From NCBI RefSeq assembly GCF_015206815.1, contig NZ_JADEXZ010000016.1, positions 1 through 64,000 of the forward strand: a DNA stretch of 64,000 bases. The letters are read 5' to 3'. The position numbers and the translations under genes are program-made. Position 1 is the first letter of the stretch, and the number at the start of each line of letters is the position of its first letter. The DNA comes from Fortiea sp. LEGE XX443 (GTDB taxonomy: Bacteria > Cyanobacteriota > Cyanobacteriia > Cyanobacteriales > Nostocaceae). Positions 40,800 through 50,710 of this stretch are shown here, piece after piece. The notes below the pieces were generated by a model. The model was given only the letters and a program-made list of their open reading frames with translations. It had not been told where the DNA came from and did not search any database.

Positions 40800-41807
40800 T
40801 TATAAAGGCATTGAGTAGCCTAAAGCCGCCTTAACTTGCCTTAAAGTTTGATTAGCGATCGCTTCAGCTTTTTCTCTTCCTTCTTTTAACACAGACTCCA
40901 GATAACCTTGATTATCCATGATTGTCTGATATTTTTCTTGGATTGGTTTTAAAGCATTAATTGTTGTTTCTGTCAATAACGGCTTAAATTGTCCCCAACC
41001 CATATCTTGACATTCTGCGGTTACTGCTTCTTTAGTTTTACCAGACAGCAACATATACAAAGTTAACAAGTTATTACACTCTGGACGCTCTGGGTCATCA
41101 AAGGTTAAACCCCGTACAGGATCAGTTTTGCACCGCTTAATTTTATTGGTAATCTGGTCTGGTGAATCTAGCAGATTTATTCGGCTTAACTCTGACGGGT
41201 CAGATTTGGACATTTTGCGTGTCCCATCTGTCAAACTCATCACCCTTGCGCCTTCTTTACGAATCAAGGGATCTGGTAATTTCAGCACAGGTTCATCTTT
41301 AGCAAATTGGTGATTGAATCTGTTAACAATATCCCGCGTCAGTTCCAAATGTTGCTTTTGGTCTTCACCTACTGGTACTTTATCGGCTTGATAAAGCAAA
41401 ATATCCGCCGCCATCAGCACTGGATATATTAGTAGACCTGCACTCACATTTTCCGCTTGTTTGACTGCCTTTTCCTTAAACTGGATCATGTCTTGCAGCC
41501 AGTTGAGAGGCGTGATGCAGTTCAGCAACCAAGCAAGTTCACTGTGTGCGGAAACGTGGGATTGGACAAAAATACTAGAGTAGTTTAAATCAATGCCACA
41601 TGCCAGATAAAGAGCTGCGATCGTGTAAGTATCTGCCGCCAAAGACGCTGGATTATGCGGTACAGTAATCGCGTGTAAATCTACTACACAAAAGAAATTA
41701 TCATACTGGTCTTGGATTTCTACCCAGTTGCGAATTGCTCCTAAATAGTTACCCAAATGTAAATTACCAGTTGGTTGAACTCCCGACAGAACACGCTGCT
41801 TACCCAT
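40800..41807 (-). CDS. trpS: Tryptophanyl-tRNA synthetase
   Basis: Class I synthetase that charges tRNA-Trp. The start chosen is the ATG at 41807, giving MGKQRVLSGVQPTGNLHLGN with the HIGH-type motif in the last residues. A GTG fifteen bases up has a GAGAGG just ahead and is a real alternative. The KMSKS motif is present (GTRKMSKSDPSE), as is VDLHAITVPHNP. The length of about 335 residues is normal. Confidence 0.95.
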   Translation of the reverse strand: MGKQRVLSGVQPTGNLHLGNYLGAIRNWVEIQDQYDNFFCVVDLHAITVPHNPASLAADTYTIAALYLACGIDLNYSSIFVQSHVSAHSELAWLLNCITPLNWLQDMIQFKEKAVKQAENVSAGLLIYPVLMAADILLYQADKVPVGEDQKQHLELTRDIVNRFNHQFAKDEPVLKLPDPLIRKEGARVMSLTDGTRKMSKSDPSELSRINLLDSPDQITNKIKRCKTDPVRGLTFDDPERPECNNLLTLYMLLSGKTKEAVTAECQDMGWGQFKPLLTETTINALKPIQEKYQTIMDNQGYLESVLKEGREKAEAIANQTLRQVKAALGYSMPL

Positions 41808-42026
41808 AATTTTCAAGTTCACTTACCTCTCATCCGTGCCGTGTGAAGGTGGCGTTTACAAAACAAATTCAATTTTAACGGGGATTGGGGACTGAGGAGA
41901 CGCAGTGACGCGGTGAGTGAGAAATGACTAACTGATTAGTACATAATTTACAAAACTTAATATCTTGCTAGAAAACTTTGATTAACGTGGGAAGTAGTGA
42001 ATTTTTACATTCCAGGGTGTGTACTG

Positions 42027-43607
42027 ATGAGAGCTTTACTACTTTGGCCAATTATGCCTAATTCTTTTTGGTCTTACCAAGAAACCCTCAATTTAGCAGG
42101 TTTACGCGCTACAAATCCGCCGTTGGGTTTAATCACAGTCGCAGCCATGTTACCTAATGATTGGGAACTCAGATTGGTAGACCGAAATGTACGTCTAGAG
42201 ACAGATGCAGATTGGGATTGGTGTGATTTAGTCATCATCTCTGCAATGATTATCCAGAAAAAAGATTTGTGGGAATTGATTCAAAAAGGGGTAGCTTTAG
42301 GTAAAAAAGTGGCTGTAGGAGGCCCTTTTGCCACATCAGTTCCAGAATTTGCCTTGGAAGCAGGCGCACATTATTTAATTCTGGATGAGGGAGAATGCAC
42401 CATTCCCTTGTTTTTAGAAGGGTTAGCACGGGGGGAAGAAGGAGGAATTTTTCGTGCTACAGAAAAACCAGATGTAACTGAAACACCTATTCCGCGTTTT
42501 GACTTACTAGATTTAGATGCTTACTTAGCAGTAACGCTGCAATTTTCGCGCGGTTGTCCTTTTCAGTGCGAATTTTGTGACATCATCAATTTATTTGGTC
42601 GCAAGCCACGCACAAAAACACCAGAACAAATGCTGGCGGAAATGGAAGTCTTGTATCAAATTGGCTGGCGACGATTAATATTTATCGTGGATGATAACTT
42701 TATTGGCAATAAACGTAATGCCAAGATGTTTTTAAAAGCATTAATTCCTTGGATGGAAGAACGTAAGTATCCGTTTATTTTACTCACAGAAGCATCTTTG
42801 AATTTGGCAGAAGATGATGAGTTAATTGAGTTGATGGTGCAAGCTGGATTTAGAATGGTGTTTATGGGGATTGAAACACCAGATGTAGAAAGTTTAACAG
42901 TAGCTAATAAAGAACAAAATACTCGTCAGTCATTAATAGAATCCTGCTCCAAAATTACACGCGCTGGACTGCAAATTATGTCCGGGTTTATTATCGGTTT
43001 TGATGGTGAAAAAAAAGGTGCAGGACAACGCATTCAACAATTTGTAGAAGAGACAGGGATTCCCCAAGCACATTTAGGTTTGCTCCAAGCCTTGCATAAT
43101 ACAGCTATGTGGGATCGTCTCAAACAAGAAGGACGATTAAAAGAAGGGTTAATGGATTTCATGGGTTCTCAAAAAGCATTAATGAACTTTGTCCCTACCC
43201 GTCCTTTAGAAGAAATCATTAGGGAGTATATTGAGGCTTTCTGGAATTTGTATGAGCCGATGCCTTATTTACAGCGCACTTATCGTCATTTTAAATTGAT
43301 GGAAGGCAAAATTCCTCAAGGTAAACGTCCTTTAACTTGGCATGAATTACGTTTGTTTCCTATAATTATTTGGCGACAGGGGATTGTACGCTTTACACGT
43401 TGGGTTTTTTGGTGGCAATTATTAGCGATCGCTATCCAAAAACCCCATTTATTATATGATTATTTTGTGGCGTTGAGTTTAGGTGAACACTTTTTTACTT
43501 TCCGCCATGAAGTGAAGGCGCAATTAGAAGAACAATTGCAAGCATTAAGAGAACAACAGAAAGTTCACAAACAAGAAAACTCAAATTATCAGTTAGAAAC
43601 TGTTTAA
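42027..43607 (+). CDS. B12-binding radical SAM protein (DUF4070 type)
   Basis: A 526-residue protein from the ATG at 42027; a GTG thirty bases up is possible. Residues about 1-140 form a cobalamin-binding-like Rossmann domain (PPLGLITVAAMLP, KVAVGGPFATSVPEF). The radical SAM cluster is C177/C181/C184 in SRGCPFQCEFCDI, followed by VDDNFIGNKRNAK and GFRMVFMGIETPD. A DUF4070-like C-terminal domain ends in a coiled coil (EEQLQALREQQK). HpnP, the hopanoid C2-methylase, belongs to this larger group, but no hopanoid gene is near, so I keep it generic. A small double-glycine peptide gene follows at 43901. Confidence 0.85.
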   Translation: MRALLLWPIMPNSFWSYQETLNLAGLRATNPPLGLITVAAMLPNDWELRLVDRNVRLETDADWDWCDLVIISAMIIQKKDLWELIQKGVALGKKVAVGGPFATSVPEFALEAGAHYLILDEGECTIPLFLEGLARGEEGGIFRATEKPDVTETPIPRFDLLDLDAYLAVTLQFSRGCPFQCEFCDIINLFGRKPRTKTPEQMLAEMEVLYQIGWRRLIFIVDDNFIGNKRNAKMFLKALIPWMEERKYPFILLTEASLNLAEDDELIELMVQAGFRMVFMGIETPDVESLTVANKEQNTRQSLIESCSKITRAGLQIMSGFIIGFDGEKKGAGQRIQQFVEETGIPQAHLGLLQALHNTAMWDRLKQEGRLKEGLMDFMGSQKALMNFVPTRPLEEIIREYIEAFWNLYEPMPYLQRTYRHFKLMEGKIPQGKRPLTWHELRLFPIIIWRQGIVRFTRWVFWWQLLAIAIQKPHLLYDYFVALSLGEHFFTFRHEVKAQLEEQLQALREQQKVHKQENSNYQLETV

Positions 43608-43857
43608 GTCTTTTGACAGCATATCTAATTATTTAGCATATTTAATCACTAGCTTTTAAATATATCCTGAAATTAACGTGTGTCTCCCAGAGAGGCGCAT
43701 GTTAATTAAGTTGCTTATGCAAAAATTATCAATGTTTATCAAGTAAAGAAGTATAAAATTAAAAGTTTTTAGCCAATATCTAAAGATAGAATTCTAGCTT
43801 ATTTTTTTATGACTAAAGAATAATTCTTTAAATTAGACATTAGTTTATAACAGAGGC

Positions 43858-43876
43858 ATAGGTGATTAACACCTAT
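43858..43876. promoter_or_regulatory. Small inverted repeat before the leader-peptide gene
   Basis: ATAGGTG and CACCTAT form a perfect seven-base inverted repeat around ATTAA, 24 bases ahead of the start codon at 43901. It could be an operator or an RNA hairpin near the ribosome-binding site GAGGT (43888-43892). Confidence 0.35.
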
Positions 43877-43900
43877 ATAACGTAAGTGAGGTAAAGAATT

Positions 43901-44158
43901 ATGTTGATTCAAACAATTGCATCTGATTTGTTGGTGGATTTATCTCTAGATAAACAGGAACTTTTAACTGGTGGATGTAAACACAAGAGACGTGGTGAAG
44001 AACCAACTCAAGGAACATCTCCAGCAGAATCATCTCCAATAGCATCATCACCATCAGCACGTTTAGCTGTTGGTAACATAATTACAGTAACACCATTTGC
44101 TAAGTGCTTACCTGGAGACACTTGCTCAGGTGGAGAAATGTCTCCAATGGAAGACTAA
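43901..44158 (+). CDS. Double-glycine-leader peptide (putative RiPP/bacteriocin precursor)
   Basis: An 85-residue peptide with a good ribosome-binding site (GAGGT eight bases before the ATG). The N-terminal part DLSLDKQELLTGG (residues 13-25) matches the LSxxELxxGG type of double-glycine leader cut by C39-peptidase ABC transporters. The predicted core starts at Cys 26 with the basic KHKRRGEE, is rich in Ser/Pro/Thr, and has Cys 69 and Cys 75 (FAKCLPGDTCSGGEM). No transporter or dedicated modifying enzyme is in the window; a radical SAM gene lies 294 bases upstream on the same strand. Function as a secreted or modified peptide is inferred. Confidence 0.65.
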   Translation: MLIQTIASDLLVDLSLDKQELLTGGCKHKRRGEEPTQGTSPAESSPIASSPSARLAVGNIITVTPFAKCLPGDTCSGGEMSPMED

Positions 44159-44598
44159 TCAAATCAAACTTTGATAACTGGCTCAAGAGCAATTAAATTT
44201 TGAGCAAGTTGGAAAAGTCTTCTGTGTCCCGATCAATTTAAGTCAATGGAGTAGAGAATTAAAACCAAGTGGGTATAATACCTATTTCTCTGCTCCTCCA
44301 TGACTCTAGTACCGCTACGCGTAATTCGTAATTCGTAATTCGTAATTACCTTGCTGCAAGTGTTTCAGACATTTAGAATGGGTGGTTTATTTACGCCATG
44401 CTGTACTAGTTATATTTGACCAATAGGCGATTCTATTGTTAAGTGAAAAGCTCAAAGTGGCAGCTACTACTTTTCAGCAATCAAAATATTTTTTTGTATA
44501 AATGCTTATGTATTTATCATAACCAAAATACCGAAAATCACAAATATTAGTATAGGATATATTTTAGTTTGAAACTAACTAGATGTATCCATTTTAAA
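44159..44598. other. Intergenic region with heptamer array
   Basis: The only recognisable structure is the CGTAATT array at 44320-44347, preceded by CGCTACGCG. No gene is supported. The last part is AT-rich and should contain the promoter of the DUF429 gene. Confidence 0.4.
44320..44347. repeat. Tandem heptamer array, CGTAATT x4
   Basis: Four perfect CGTAATT units. They are a cyclic register of the ATTCGTA units at 21271-21298. Confidence 0.85.
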
Positions 44599-45345
44599 AT
44601 GAAATTTATTGGCATTGATTTAGGCTGGAAATCCCAACCAAGTGGCTTATGCTGTTTAGAATTAATAGACGGACAATTGGAATTAATTGATCTGGACAGA
44701 AAAGAAGCGATCGCAGATATTTTAACTTGGATAGATACCTGTGTAAAATCAGAAGAACCAGCCATTATTGCTGTAGATGCGCCTACTCTCATTCCTAACG
44801 CCACAGGTAGCCGCCTACCAGATAAACTCAGTCATAAATACTTTGGTAAATATCATGCAGGTTGCTACCCAGCAAATCAAAATTTACCCTTCGCCGACCG
44901 CACTATTAACTTTGGCTTAGAATTAGAATCGCGCGGTTTTACCCATGCACCCACTATCGAACCAAAAAAAATCGGCAGATATCAAATAGAAGTATTTCCT
45001 CACCCGGCCATAGTTAATTTATTTAGCTTAGAACGCATTCTGAAATATAAAAAAGGACGCATCAATGAGCGTCGTCTAGAATTAATTAAACTCCATCAAT
45101 ATATTCTCGAAATTTTACCCACTCTCCAACCTAGCCTTAAAGCGCCAAAATCTGATCTTTTTCCTTTTGACTTTTTCCTTTTGCCTTCCACAGGTGCAGC
45201 ACTTAAAGCGGTAGAAGACAAACTAGATAGTTTAATCTGTGCTTATGTTGCTGCACACTGGTGGTATTGGGGTGAACAACGCAACCTTGTATTAGGCGAT
45301 CGCACCACAGGTTACATTGTCATCCCTAAATTAGTGATGAGTTGA
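44599..45345 (+). CDS. DUF429 domain protein
   Basis: A 248-residue protein from the ATG at 44599 (MKFIGIDLGWKSQPSG); ten more codons are open upstream but start with TTG. The RNase H-like fold of DUF429 is suggested by the first-strand GIDLGW acid, IIAVDAPT in the middle and KAVEDKLDSLICAYVAAHWW near the end. These acids may form a metal site, but the role is unknown. A tyrosine/histidine-rich stretch (HKYFGKYHAGCYPANQ) is typical. Single gene. Confidence 0.85.
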   Translation: MKFIGIDLGWKSQPSGLCCLELIDGQLELIDLDRKEAIADILTWIDTCVKSEEPAIIAVDAPTLIPNATGSRLPDKLSHKYFGKYHAGCYPANQNLPFADRTINFGLELESRGFTHAPTIEPKKIGRYQIEVFPHPAIVNLFSLERILKYKKGRINERRLELIKLHQYILEILPTLQPSLKAPKSDLFPFDFFLLPSTGAALKAVEDKLDSLICAYVAAHWWYWGEQRNLVLGDRTTGYIVIPKLVMS

Positions 45346-45455
45346 AAGTACTGAGTGCTGAGTATTTAATAACAACTTAGCACGGGCTGAACGCCCCGCT
45401 ACTGCTAACAGCACTTTATTCGATTTATTAGCGCCTGCGGCGCTATCTTCTCTCG

Positions 45456-45483
45456 ACTCAGTACTCAGCACTCAGTACTCAGC
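45456..45483. repeat. Tandem heptamer array, ACTCAG(T/C) x4
   Basis: Alternating ACTCAGT and ACTCAGC units. An inverted counterpart (AGTACTGAGTGCTGAGTA) begins at about 45346, so the two arrays could pair and form a long stem between the convergent DUF429 and phosphorylase genes. Confidence 0.8.
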
Positions 45484-45486
45484 ACT

Positions 45487-48051
45487 CTATTCAGCCCAAG
45501 CAATCAACCTTGGTTCATAAGCACTAGACAAGTGTGGGTGTTTGGGTAACACGCGCAAGGACAAGCCTTGGAAACCAGAGGTAGTATAGATGACATTTGC
45601 TGTGTAGATACTCAAACCTTGGGGATCTTGGCCTTGGTAATCCATCACTACTGGTATAGCATTGACGATTTCACCATCGGCATCGATCGCACCTTGGTAA
45701 AGTTCCACTTGCACATCATCATTGCTCAAACTTGCCAAGTCAACTTTGGCTTTGACAGCAACGGTTTGGTTAACCTCAATATCTGAGCCTACCGATACAT
45801 CAATATCTTTGATTCTGATGTTAAACCAGTGGTCACTGAGTTTAGCTTTCCAAGTAGCTAATTCTTTGGCTGGGGCATAATTATCAGCAATCAAAGTATG
45901 ACAGCGATCGCTGGCTGGGAAATAAGCCCGTTCGGCATAATCTCGTACCATCCGCGCTGTATTAAAGAACGGACAGTTCAAGCGAATGGCATCTTTCATT
46001 TTGGCTACCCAAGGACGGGGTAGACCATCTTCGTCGCGGTGGTCATAAAATAGAGGCGCAACTTCTTTCTCTAACAAATCATAGAGAGCGTTAGCTTCCA
46101 CTTCATCTTGATAATTGGGATCGTCATAATTTTCGCCGTGTCCAATAGCCCAACCAGTGCGGACATAATCAGCTTCATCCCACCAACCATCTAGAACACT
46201 TAAATTTGGTAATCCATTCATAGCGGCTTTCATTCCGCTAGTACCGGAAGCTTCCCGTGGACGACGGGGTGTATTCAACCAGACATCGCAACCTGCCACC
46301 ATTAACCGAGCTATGTGAATATCATAGTTAGGAACGAAAACTACTTGTTTTTCTAAATGGTGTTCGTGGATAAAGTGATTGATATCACGAATGAGTTCTT
46401 TCCCAGGGATATCTTTGGGGTGAGCTTTACCAGCAATTACGAATTGAACTTTGCGGGTTTTATCACCAAGTAAGATGTGTTTAATGCGTTCTAGATCGCG
46501 CATCCAAAGGGTAGCGCGTTTATAGGTAGCAAATCGGCGGGCAAAACCAATAGTTAAAACGTAGGGATCTAGTACTTCTTGGGCTTGGGCAACTTCGGAA
46601 GCCGAAGCACCGCGATCGCGTAAATGCTTGACTAGATGATCCCGCACGTACAGTACCATATCCAGACGGCAGCGTTCGTGATTGCGCCACAATTCCTCAT
46701 CGGGAATTGCTTCCATCCGTTCCCACAGTTGGTTATCTGGTGGTGCTGATGACCAGTTTGGCCCTAGATAGCGATCGTACAACTCTTGAGTTGATTTAGC
46801 AACGCAACTACGAGCATGAACCCCGTTGGTAATCGCGGTAATGGGTACTTCTTGGACTGGTACTTTCTTCCACAAACCTTGAAACATCTGCCGCGATACA
46901 ACACCGTGCAGTTGTGCCACCCCGTTACAAAAAGTCGCCATCTTCAGCGCCAACACCGCCATACTGAAAGGCGCGGATAAATCACCAGTATTTTCTCGCC
47001 CTAGTCCTAAAAATTGCTCCTTGGGCAAGCCAAAGATATCTGCATAGTACCCCAGGTAATGCAACATTTTGTCGGGAGGGAACAAGTCAATACCCGCAGG
47101 TACTGGTGTGTGGGTGGTAAAGATGTTACTAGAACTTACCACTTGCTTGGCTTGGGCGTAACTCAAACCCTCTTCTTGAATCAAGAGCCGGATGCGTTCT
47201 AAAGCTGAGAAGGCGGCGTGACCTTCATTCATGTGATAGGCAGTGACATCATATCCCAAAGCTTTGAGCATCTGTACACCACCGATACCCAACATGATTT
47301 CTTGGTGGATACGCATATCGATATCACCACCATACAGCTGGTCTGTGATGTCGTGGTCGTATTGTTTGTTTGGTTCAATGTTGGTGTCCAACATGTATAA
47401 AGGAACCATCCCTACCTGTACACGCCACACTCTGGCGTACACCTTGCGCCCTGGATAATCAACGGCAATCTGCAATTCTGAACCGTCAGGATTGCGCTCC
47501 AAATGCAAGGGCATATTATAAAAATCGTTGATGGGGTAGCGTTCTTGTTGCCAGCCATCAGCATTGAGATATTGAGCAAAATACCCCTGTTGATAAAGTA
47601 AGCCTACACCCACTAGCGGTAGTCCTAAGTCACTAGCAGATTTTAAGTGATCACCCGCGAGAACGCCTAAGCCTCCAGAATAAACAGGTAAACAATCAAC
47701 CAGTCCAAACTCTGCCGAAAAATAGGCAAAGCATTCTTTTGGCTTTTGGCTGCGTTGTTTCTGATACCAAGTCCGCTCTTGTAGATAGTCTTCTAACTGG
47801 CGAGCAGCGCGATCCATTTGCGCTAGGAAGCCATCATCTTCAACTACCTCCAAAAGCCGTGCTTGGGAGATAGTACCCAGCATTAACACTGGGTTATGGC
47901 GGCTAGACTCCCACAAATCTGTGTCTAAGCGGCGAAATAAATCTTTGGTTTCAACGTTCCAATCCCAGTGCAAGTTATACGCCAGCTGCCGTAGTGGTTC
48001 TAGGCGTGATGGGAGTGAAGGGGAAACATTGAATGTGCGAATTGGCTGCAT
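45487..48051 (-). CDS. Alpha-glucan phosphorylase, long-N-terminal (TIGR02094-like) type
   Basis: An 854-residue GT35-family enzyme of the 'alpha-glucan family phosphorylase' class, distinct from classical GlgP. The N-terminal DUF3417-like region reads LRQLAYNLHWDWNVETKDLF. CFAYFSAEFGLVDCLPVYSGG and YHMNEGHAAFSALERI follow, and the PLP site lies in RPREASGTSGMKAAMNG. The C-terminal beta-rich segment (about 740-850) may bind glucan. It releases glucose-1-phosphate from alpha-glucan. A second, classical phosphorylase lies 3 kb away. Confidence 0.92.
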   Translation of the reverse strand: MQPIRTFNVSPSLPSRLEPLRQLAYNLHWDWNVETKDLFRRLDTDLWESSRHNPVLMLGTISQARLLEVVEDDGFLAQMDRAARQLEDYLQERTWYQKQRSQKPKECFAYFSAEFGLVDCLPVYSGGLGVLAGDHLKSASDLGLPLVGVGLLYQQGYFAQYLNADGWQQERYPINDFYNMPLHLERNPDGSELQIAVDYPGRKVYARVWRVQVGMVPLYMLDTNIEPNKQYDHDITDQLYGGDIDMRIHQEIMLGIGGVQMLKALGYDVTAYHMNEGHAAFSALERIRLLIQEEGLSYAQAKQVVSSSNIFTTHTPVPAGIDLFPPDKMLHYLGYYADIFGLPKEQFLGLGRENTGDLSAPFSMAVLALKMATFCNGVAQLHGVVSRQMFQGLWKKVPVQEVPITAITNGVHARSCVAKSTQELYDRYLGPNWSSAPPDNQLWERMEAIPDEELWRNHERCRLDMVLYVRDHLVKHLRDRGASASEVAQAQEVLDPYVLTIGFARRFATYKRATLWMRDLERIKHILLGDKTRKVQFVIAGKAHPKDIPGKELIRDINHFIHEHHLEKQVVFVPNYDIHIARLMVAGCDVWLNTPRRPREASGTSGMKAAMNGLPNLSVLDGWWDEADYVRTGWAIGHGENYDDPNYQDEVEANALYDLLEKEVAPLFYDHRDEDGLPRPWVAKMKDAIRLNCPFFNTARMVRDYAERAYFPASDRCHTLIADNYAPAKELATWKAKLSDHWFNIRIKDIDVSVGSDIEVNQTVAVKAKVDLASLSNDDVQVELYQGAIDADGEIVNAIPVVMDYQGQDPQGLSIYTANVIYTTSGFQGLSLRVLPKHPHLSSAYEPRLIAWAE

Positions 48052-48350
48052 AGTAAGTTAGCACTTCTCCAGGTTCAGCTATGGTTATTGTTTACTGTCT
48101 TTAACCAATGCTGCCAATTCTTTATACTGTGTTTGTAAAGTACTTGTGACTTTGTTAAGAATTAAAAACTTTGACCAGAGTTATTGCTAAACCTTGCACC
48201 AAGCACATTTTTGTTTTTTTGTGTTCTGCTCTAGCGTCTGCTTGGTGATCAAAATTTAATATTTTCCTAATTATTGAATCGGTCAAATGAATGACATAAA
48301 AATTCCCTTCTCAAGCCAGAAACCGGAAGTTTGAACATTGCTACCAATGA

Positions 48351-48674
48351 TCAACTTCCCAAAAAAGGTTGATCTTGGGTATTTTTTGGCATTGTCAGAG
48401 CGATCGCCGCCGCACAAGCAATCTCAGCTGCTATCTTATAAGCAAGCTTTATATTAGATGTAGTACTTTTGGTGTTGCTAGATGGAGTGGCTTGTTGATG
48501 TTTGGACTCTCGCTGAACCTCCCCAGAGGCGATCGCACGCTGCAAAATAATAAAAGCATCCAAGTCTTCTGAGTCATAATCTCGCCGCAGTAACACTTGT
48601 ATCTGGTTTTGCTCGGCGATACTCAAATAACCAGTCCTAAAAGCTTGCTGGACGATTTGTTTAATTTCAACCAT
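48351..48674 (-). CDS. Small conserved cyanobacterial protein, unknown function
   Basis: A 107-residue protein. The ATG at 48674 is preferred; the frame starts twelve bases earlier with TTG and repeats VEI. The first half (IKQIVQQAFRTGYLSIAEQN, then IQVLLRRDYDSEDLDAFI) is helical and has the look of a Nostocales multicopy family. The second half is a serine/threonine linker and a possible membrane segment (AAEIACAAAIALTM). No function is known. Confidence 0.65.
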   Translation of the reverse strand: MVEIKQIVQQAFRTGYLSIAEQNQIQVLLRRDYDSEDLDAFIILQRAIASGEVQRESKHQQATPSSNTKSTTSNIKLAYKIAAEIACAAAIALTMPKNTQDQPFLGS

Positions 48675-49513
48675 AATTTCAACCAAGTGTGGGAATTAAT
48701 GAGAGGAGATTAGTCTACAAATTTGGTTTTCTTGTGAGGATTCCTTTGAAGAAAGTGAATTTTCTCTAGATTTCAAAATTTATAATAGGAGATATCCTAG
48801 ACGCATCGCCCATTCGGATCGCCTGATCGGGTGATTTACAAATTTTGAGATTATGGTTATGGCTGATAAGAATCTTTTAACTTTTGTACTTTTGGAAAGT
48901 ATAACCTGTAAAAAGTAGCGCAGATATCATTTGCTGCGTTGCACATCTGCTATGTTTTTTTGAATAACAGCAATTTTGTTAAAAAATCTTAAAGCTTTTC
49001 AAGTCAGAGACATTTTCTATACCCTAAATGTATTTTTTGTGATGAGTGTAAAATTTCAAATATTGATAATTATGCGGTGGCAAATGTTATCTTAATCACA
49101 AATTTTTATCTATCAATAATATTGAACTAAACCTACTACTTGAGAGTGAGTCATTACAAATATAATGTGTTATTGTGGAAGTCAATTATTATTAAAAGCC
49201 ACTCATCTAAATGAAATTGTGAATTGGTTAAATTGTAAATCATCAAGTGTGCAAAATGAGCATAGCAGCATACTCTAGAAATTTATTGCAAGAAAGTCGT
49301 CATTGCAGTCGAGGAAGCATTTATTTGTTTGCACCGATGGTAAATTTTAATGTGATGGCTGAAGTTGGTGATACTCCACCTTAGTTGAATCTTACTTGAG
49401 TTAAGCATACCAAAATAATTCTGACCAATCTCATACTGTGATTGTCAGGAATAATTCGCCTCAAATTTTGAGCTTAACCAATCAAATACGTAGTGATGTT
49501 GACAAAGCTTGTT

Positions 49514-49614
49514 AAATTAGGTAATTGAATATCATTAAACAAAATGGCAGACAGTAGCTTGAGGATAAATATGTATCCAGCTACTCAAATTGTTCTGCCT
49601 TCAATACCTAATTT
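49514..49614. repeat. Long imperfect inverted repeat
   Basis: The left arm AAATTAGGTAATTGAA...AGTAGCTTGAGGATA pairs with TATCCAGCTACT...TTCAATACCTAATTT around AATATG. Several internal bulges are present. It could be a fold-back element or a structured RNA. No T-run follows. Confidence 0.55.
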
Positions 49615-49768
49615 TACTATTTAATAGTCTGAAGTTTGAAACTGCAATTCATTTAGTAGCTGGGAAAAATCAGCAAAATAGCAGTATCTTACTCATAAAA
49701 TAATTGCCAGCGATGACCACAGATTAGTTGTAGAGCATCGCACTAATTTCAGAAGATTACAAATATAA

Positions 49769-49822
49769 CCAAAACCAGCTTTTAGCTCTCTAGCTTTTGG
49801 AAAAACTAGAGAGCGGTTTTGG
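49769..49822. repeat. Nested stem-loop, CCAAAACC/GCTCTCTAG
   Basis: An outer stem CCAAAACC (49769-49776) / GGTTTTGG (49815-49822) encloses an inner stem GCTCTCTAG (49785-49793) / CTAGAGAGC (49806-49814) with a 12-base loop. Both stems are perfect. It lies 120 bases upstream of the acyltransferase start and may be a terminator-like or leader structure. Confidence 0.55.
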
Positions 49823-49940
49823 GAGATTCGGCTCAATGATCAACCAATTCATAACTTGAGCAATTCAAGATCAGTGGCACTACCAAAAAACACCCACTGT
49901 TAATCTAGCCAACACAAATTTATCTGATAGATATTGAGTT

Positions 49941-50651
49941 ATGAACAACCAAAAATATTCTTCAAAACTGCAACGCTTCAAGGAATTGTTGCTCACCACA
50001 TTACTAGGAAATATTCCTACAATTGCTCTTGGTACAAAGCTACGTAACCTTGTATACCGGAGTATTTTTTCTCAGTTAGATAGTCAAGTTTATATTCAAT
50101 ATGGCGTGGAATTTTTGGGGACTGATCGTATTGAAATAAGTAAAGGTGTATACATTTTCCAAGGTGTACGTATAGATGCTCAAGGACATTCAAGCAATAA
50201 AATTTATTTAAGTCGTGGGGTAGCTATTGAACGTAACGTTAATATAGGGTGTTTAGACAACACGTTTATCCACATTGACGAGGAAACCTTTATCGGGCCT
50301 GATGTGTGTATCGCTGGCCCGGGAGAGATTAAAATTGGCAAACGCTGTATGATTGCAGCTCATTCAGGCATATATGGCAATAATCATAATTTTGCCAATC
50401 CACTGGAGCCAATTAAATACCAAGGCGTGACTCGGAAAGGAATAGTCATTGAAGATGATTGTTGGTTAGGGCATGGAGTTACGGTATTAGATGGCGTAAC
50501 GATTGGTCAAGGCAGTGTAATTGGTGCAGGCGCAGTCGTCACCAAAGATATTCCACCATTCTCCGTTGCCATAGGTGTACCTGCACGAGTCATCAAAAAT
50601 CGCATGAGTCAGCAATTATCCAAGAGAGGCGTAGGAATTCCCCAGACATAA
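49941..50651 (+). CDS. Hexapeptide-repeat acyltransferase (LbH, WbbJ-like)
   Basis: A 236-residue protein of the left-handed beta-helix family. Hexapeptide turns are visible throughout (IGCLDNTFIHIDEETFIGPD, VCIAGPGEIKIGKRCMIAAH) and in the end IVIEDDCWLGHGVTVLDG, VTIGQGSVIGAGAVVTKDIP, SVAIGVPARVIKNR. The acetyl-CoA-dependent O-acetylation of sugars in surface polysaccharide is the usual role. The catalytic histidine is likely in the GNNHNF stretch. Hormogonium-polysaccharide acetyltransferases look similar, but no glycosyltransferase is adjacent. Confidence 0.88.
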   Translation: MNNQKYSSKLQRFKELLLTTLLGNIPTIALGTKLRNLVYRSIFSQLDSQVYIQYGVEFLGTDRIEISKGVYIFQGVRIDAQGHSSNKIYLSRGVAIERNVNIGCLDNTFIHIDEETFIGPDVCIAGPGEIKIGKRCMIAAHSGIYGNNHNFANPLEPIKYQGVTRKGIVIEDDCWLGHGVTVLDGVTIGQGSVIGAGAVVTKDIPPFSVAIGVPARVIKNRMSQQLSKRGVGIPQT

Positions 50652-50710
50652 TTAACACCTCATCTAAAGAAAAGTGTGTCTTTTTTTTCCTTCAAGCAAC
50701 AAAGCCGTAG

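Larger units (their letters stand above)
48675..49940. other. 1.27-kb intergenic region with two large hairpins
   Basis: No gene is supported on either strand. Two structured elements stand out: a roughly 100-base imperfect inverted repeat at 49514-49614 and a strong nested hairpin at 49769-49822. The remainder is AT-rich. The HIP1 octamer is absent over most of it, unlike the flanking genes. Confidence 0.45.

Noticed and set aside
42027-43607. Naming the B12 radical SAM protein HpnP (hopanoid C2-methylase)
   Set aside because: The family is shared, but there is no squalene-hopene cyclase or other hopanoid gene in the window and sequence alone does not separate the subgroups.
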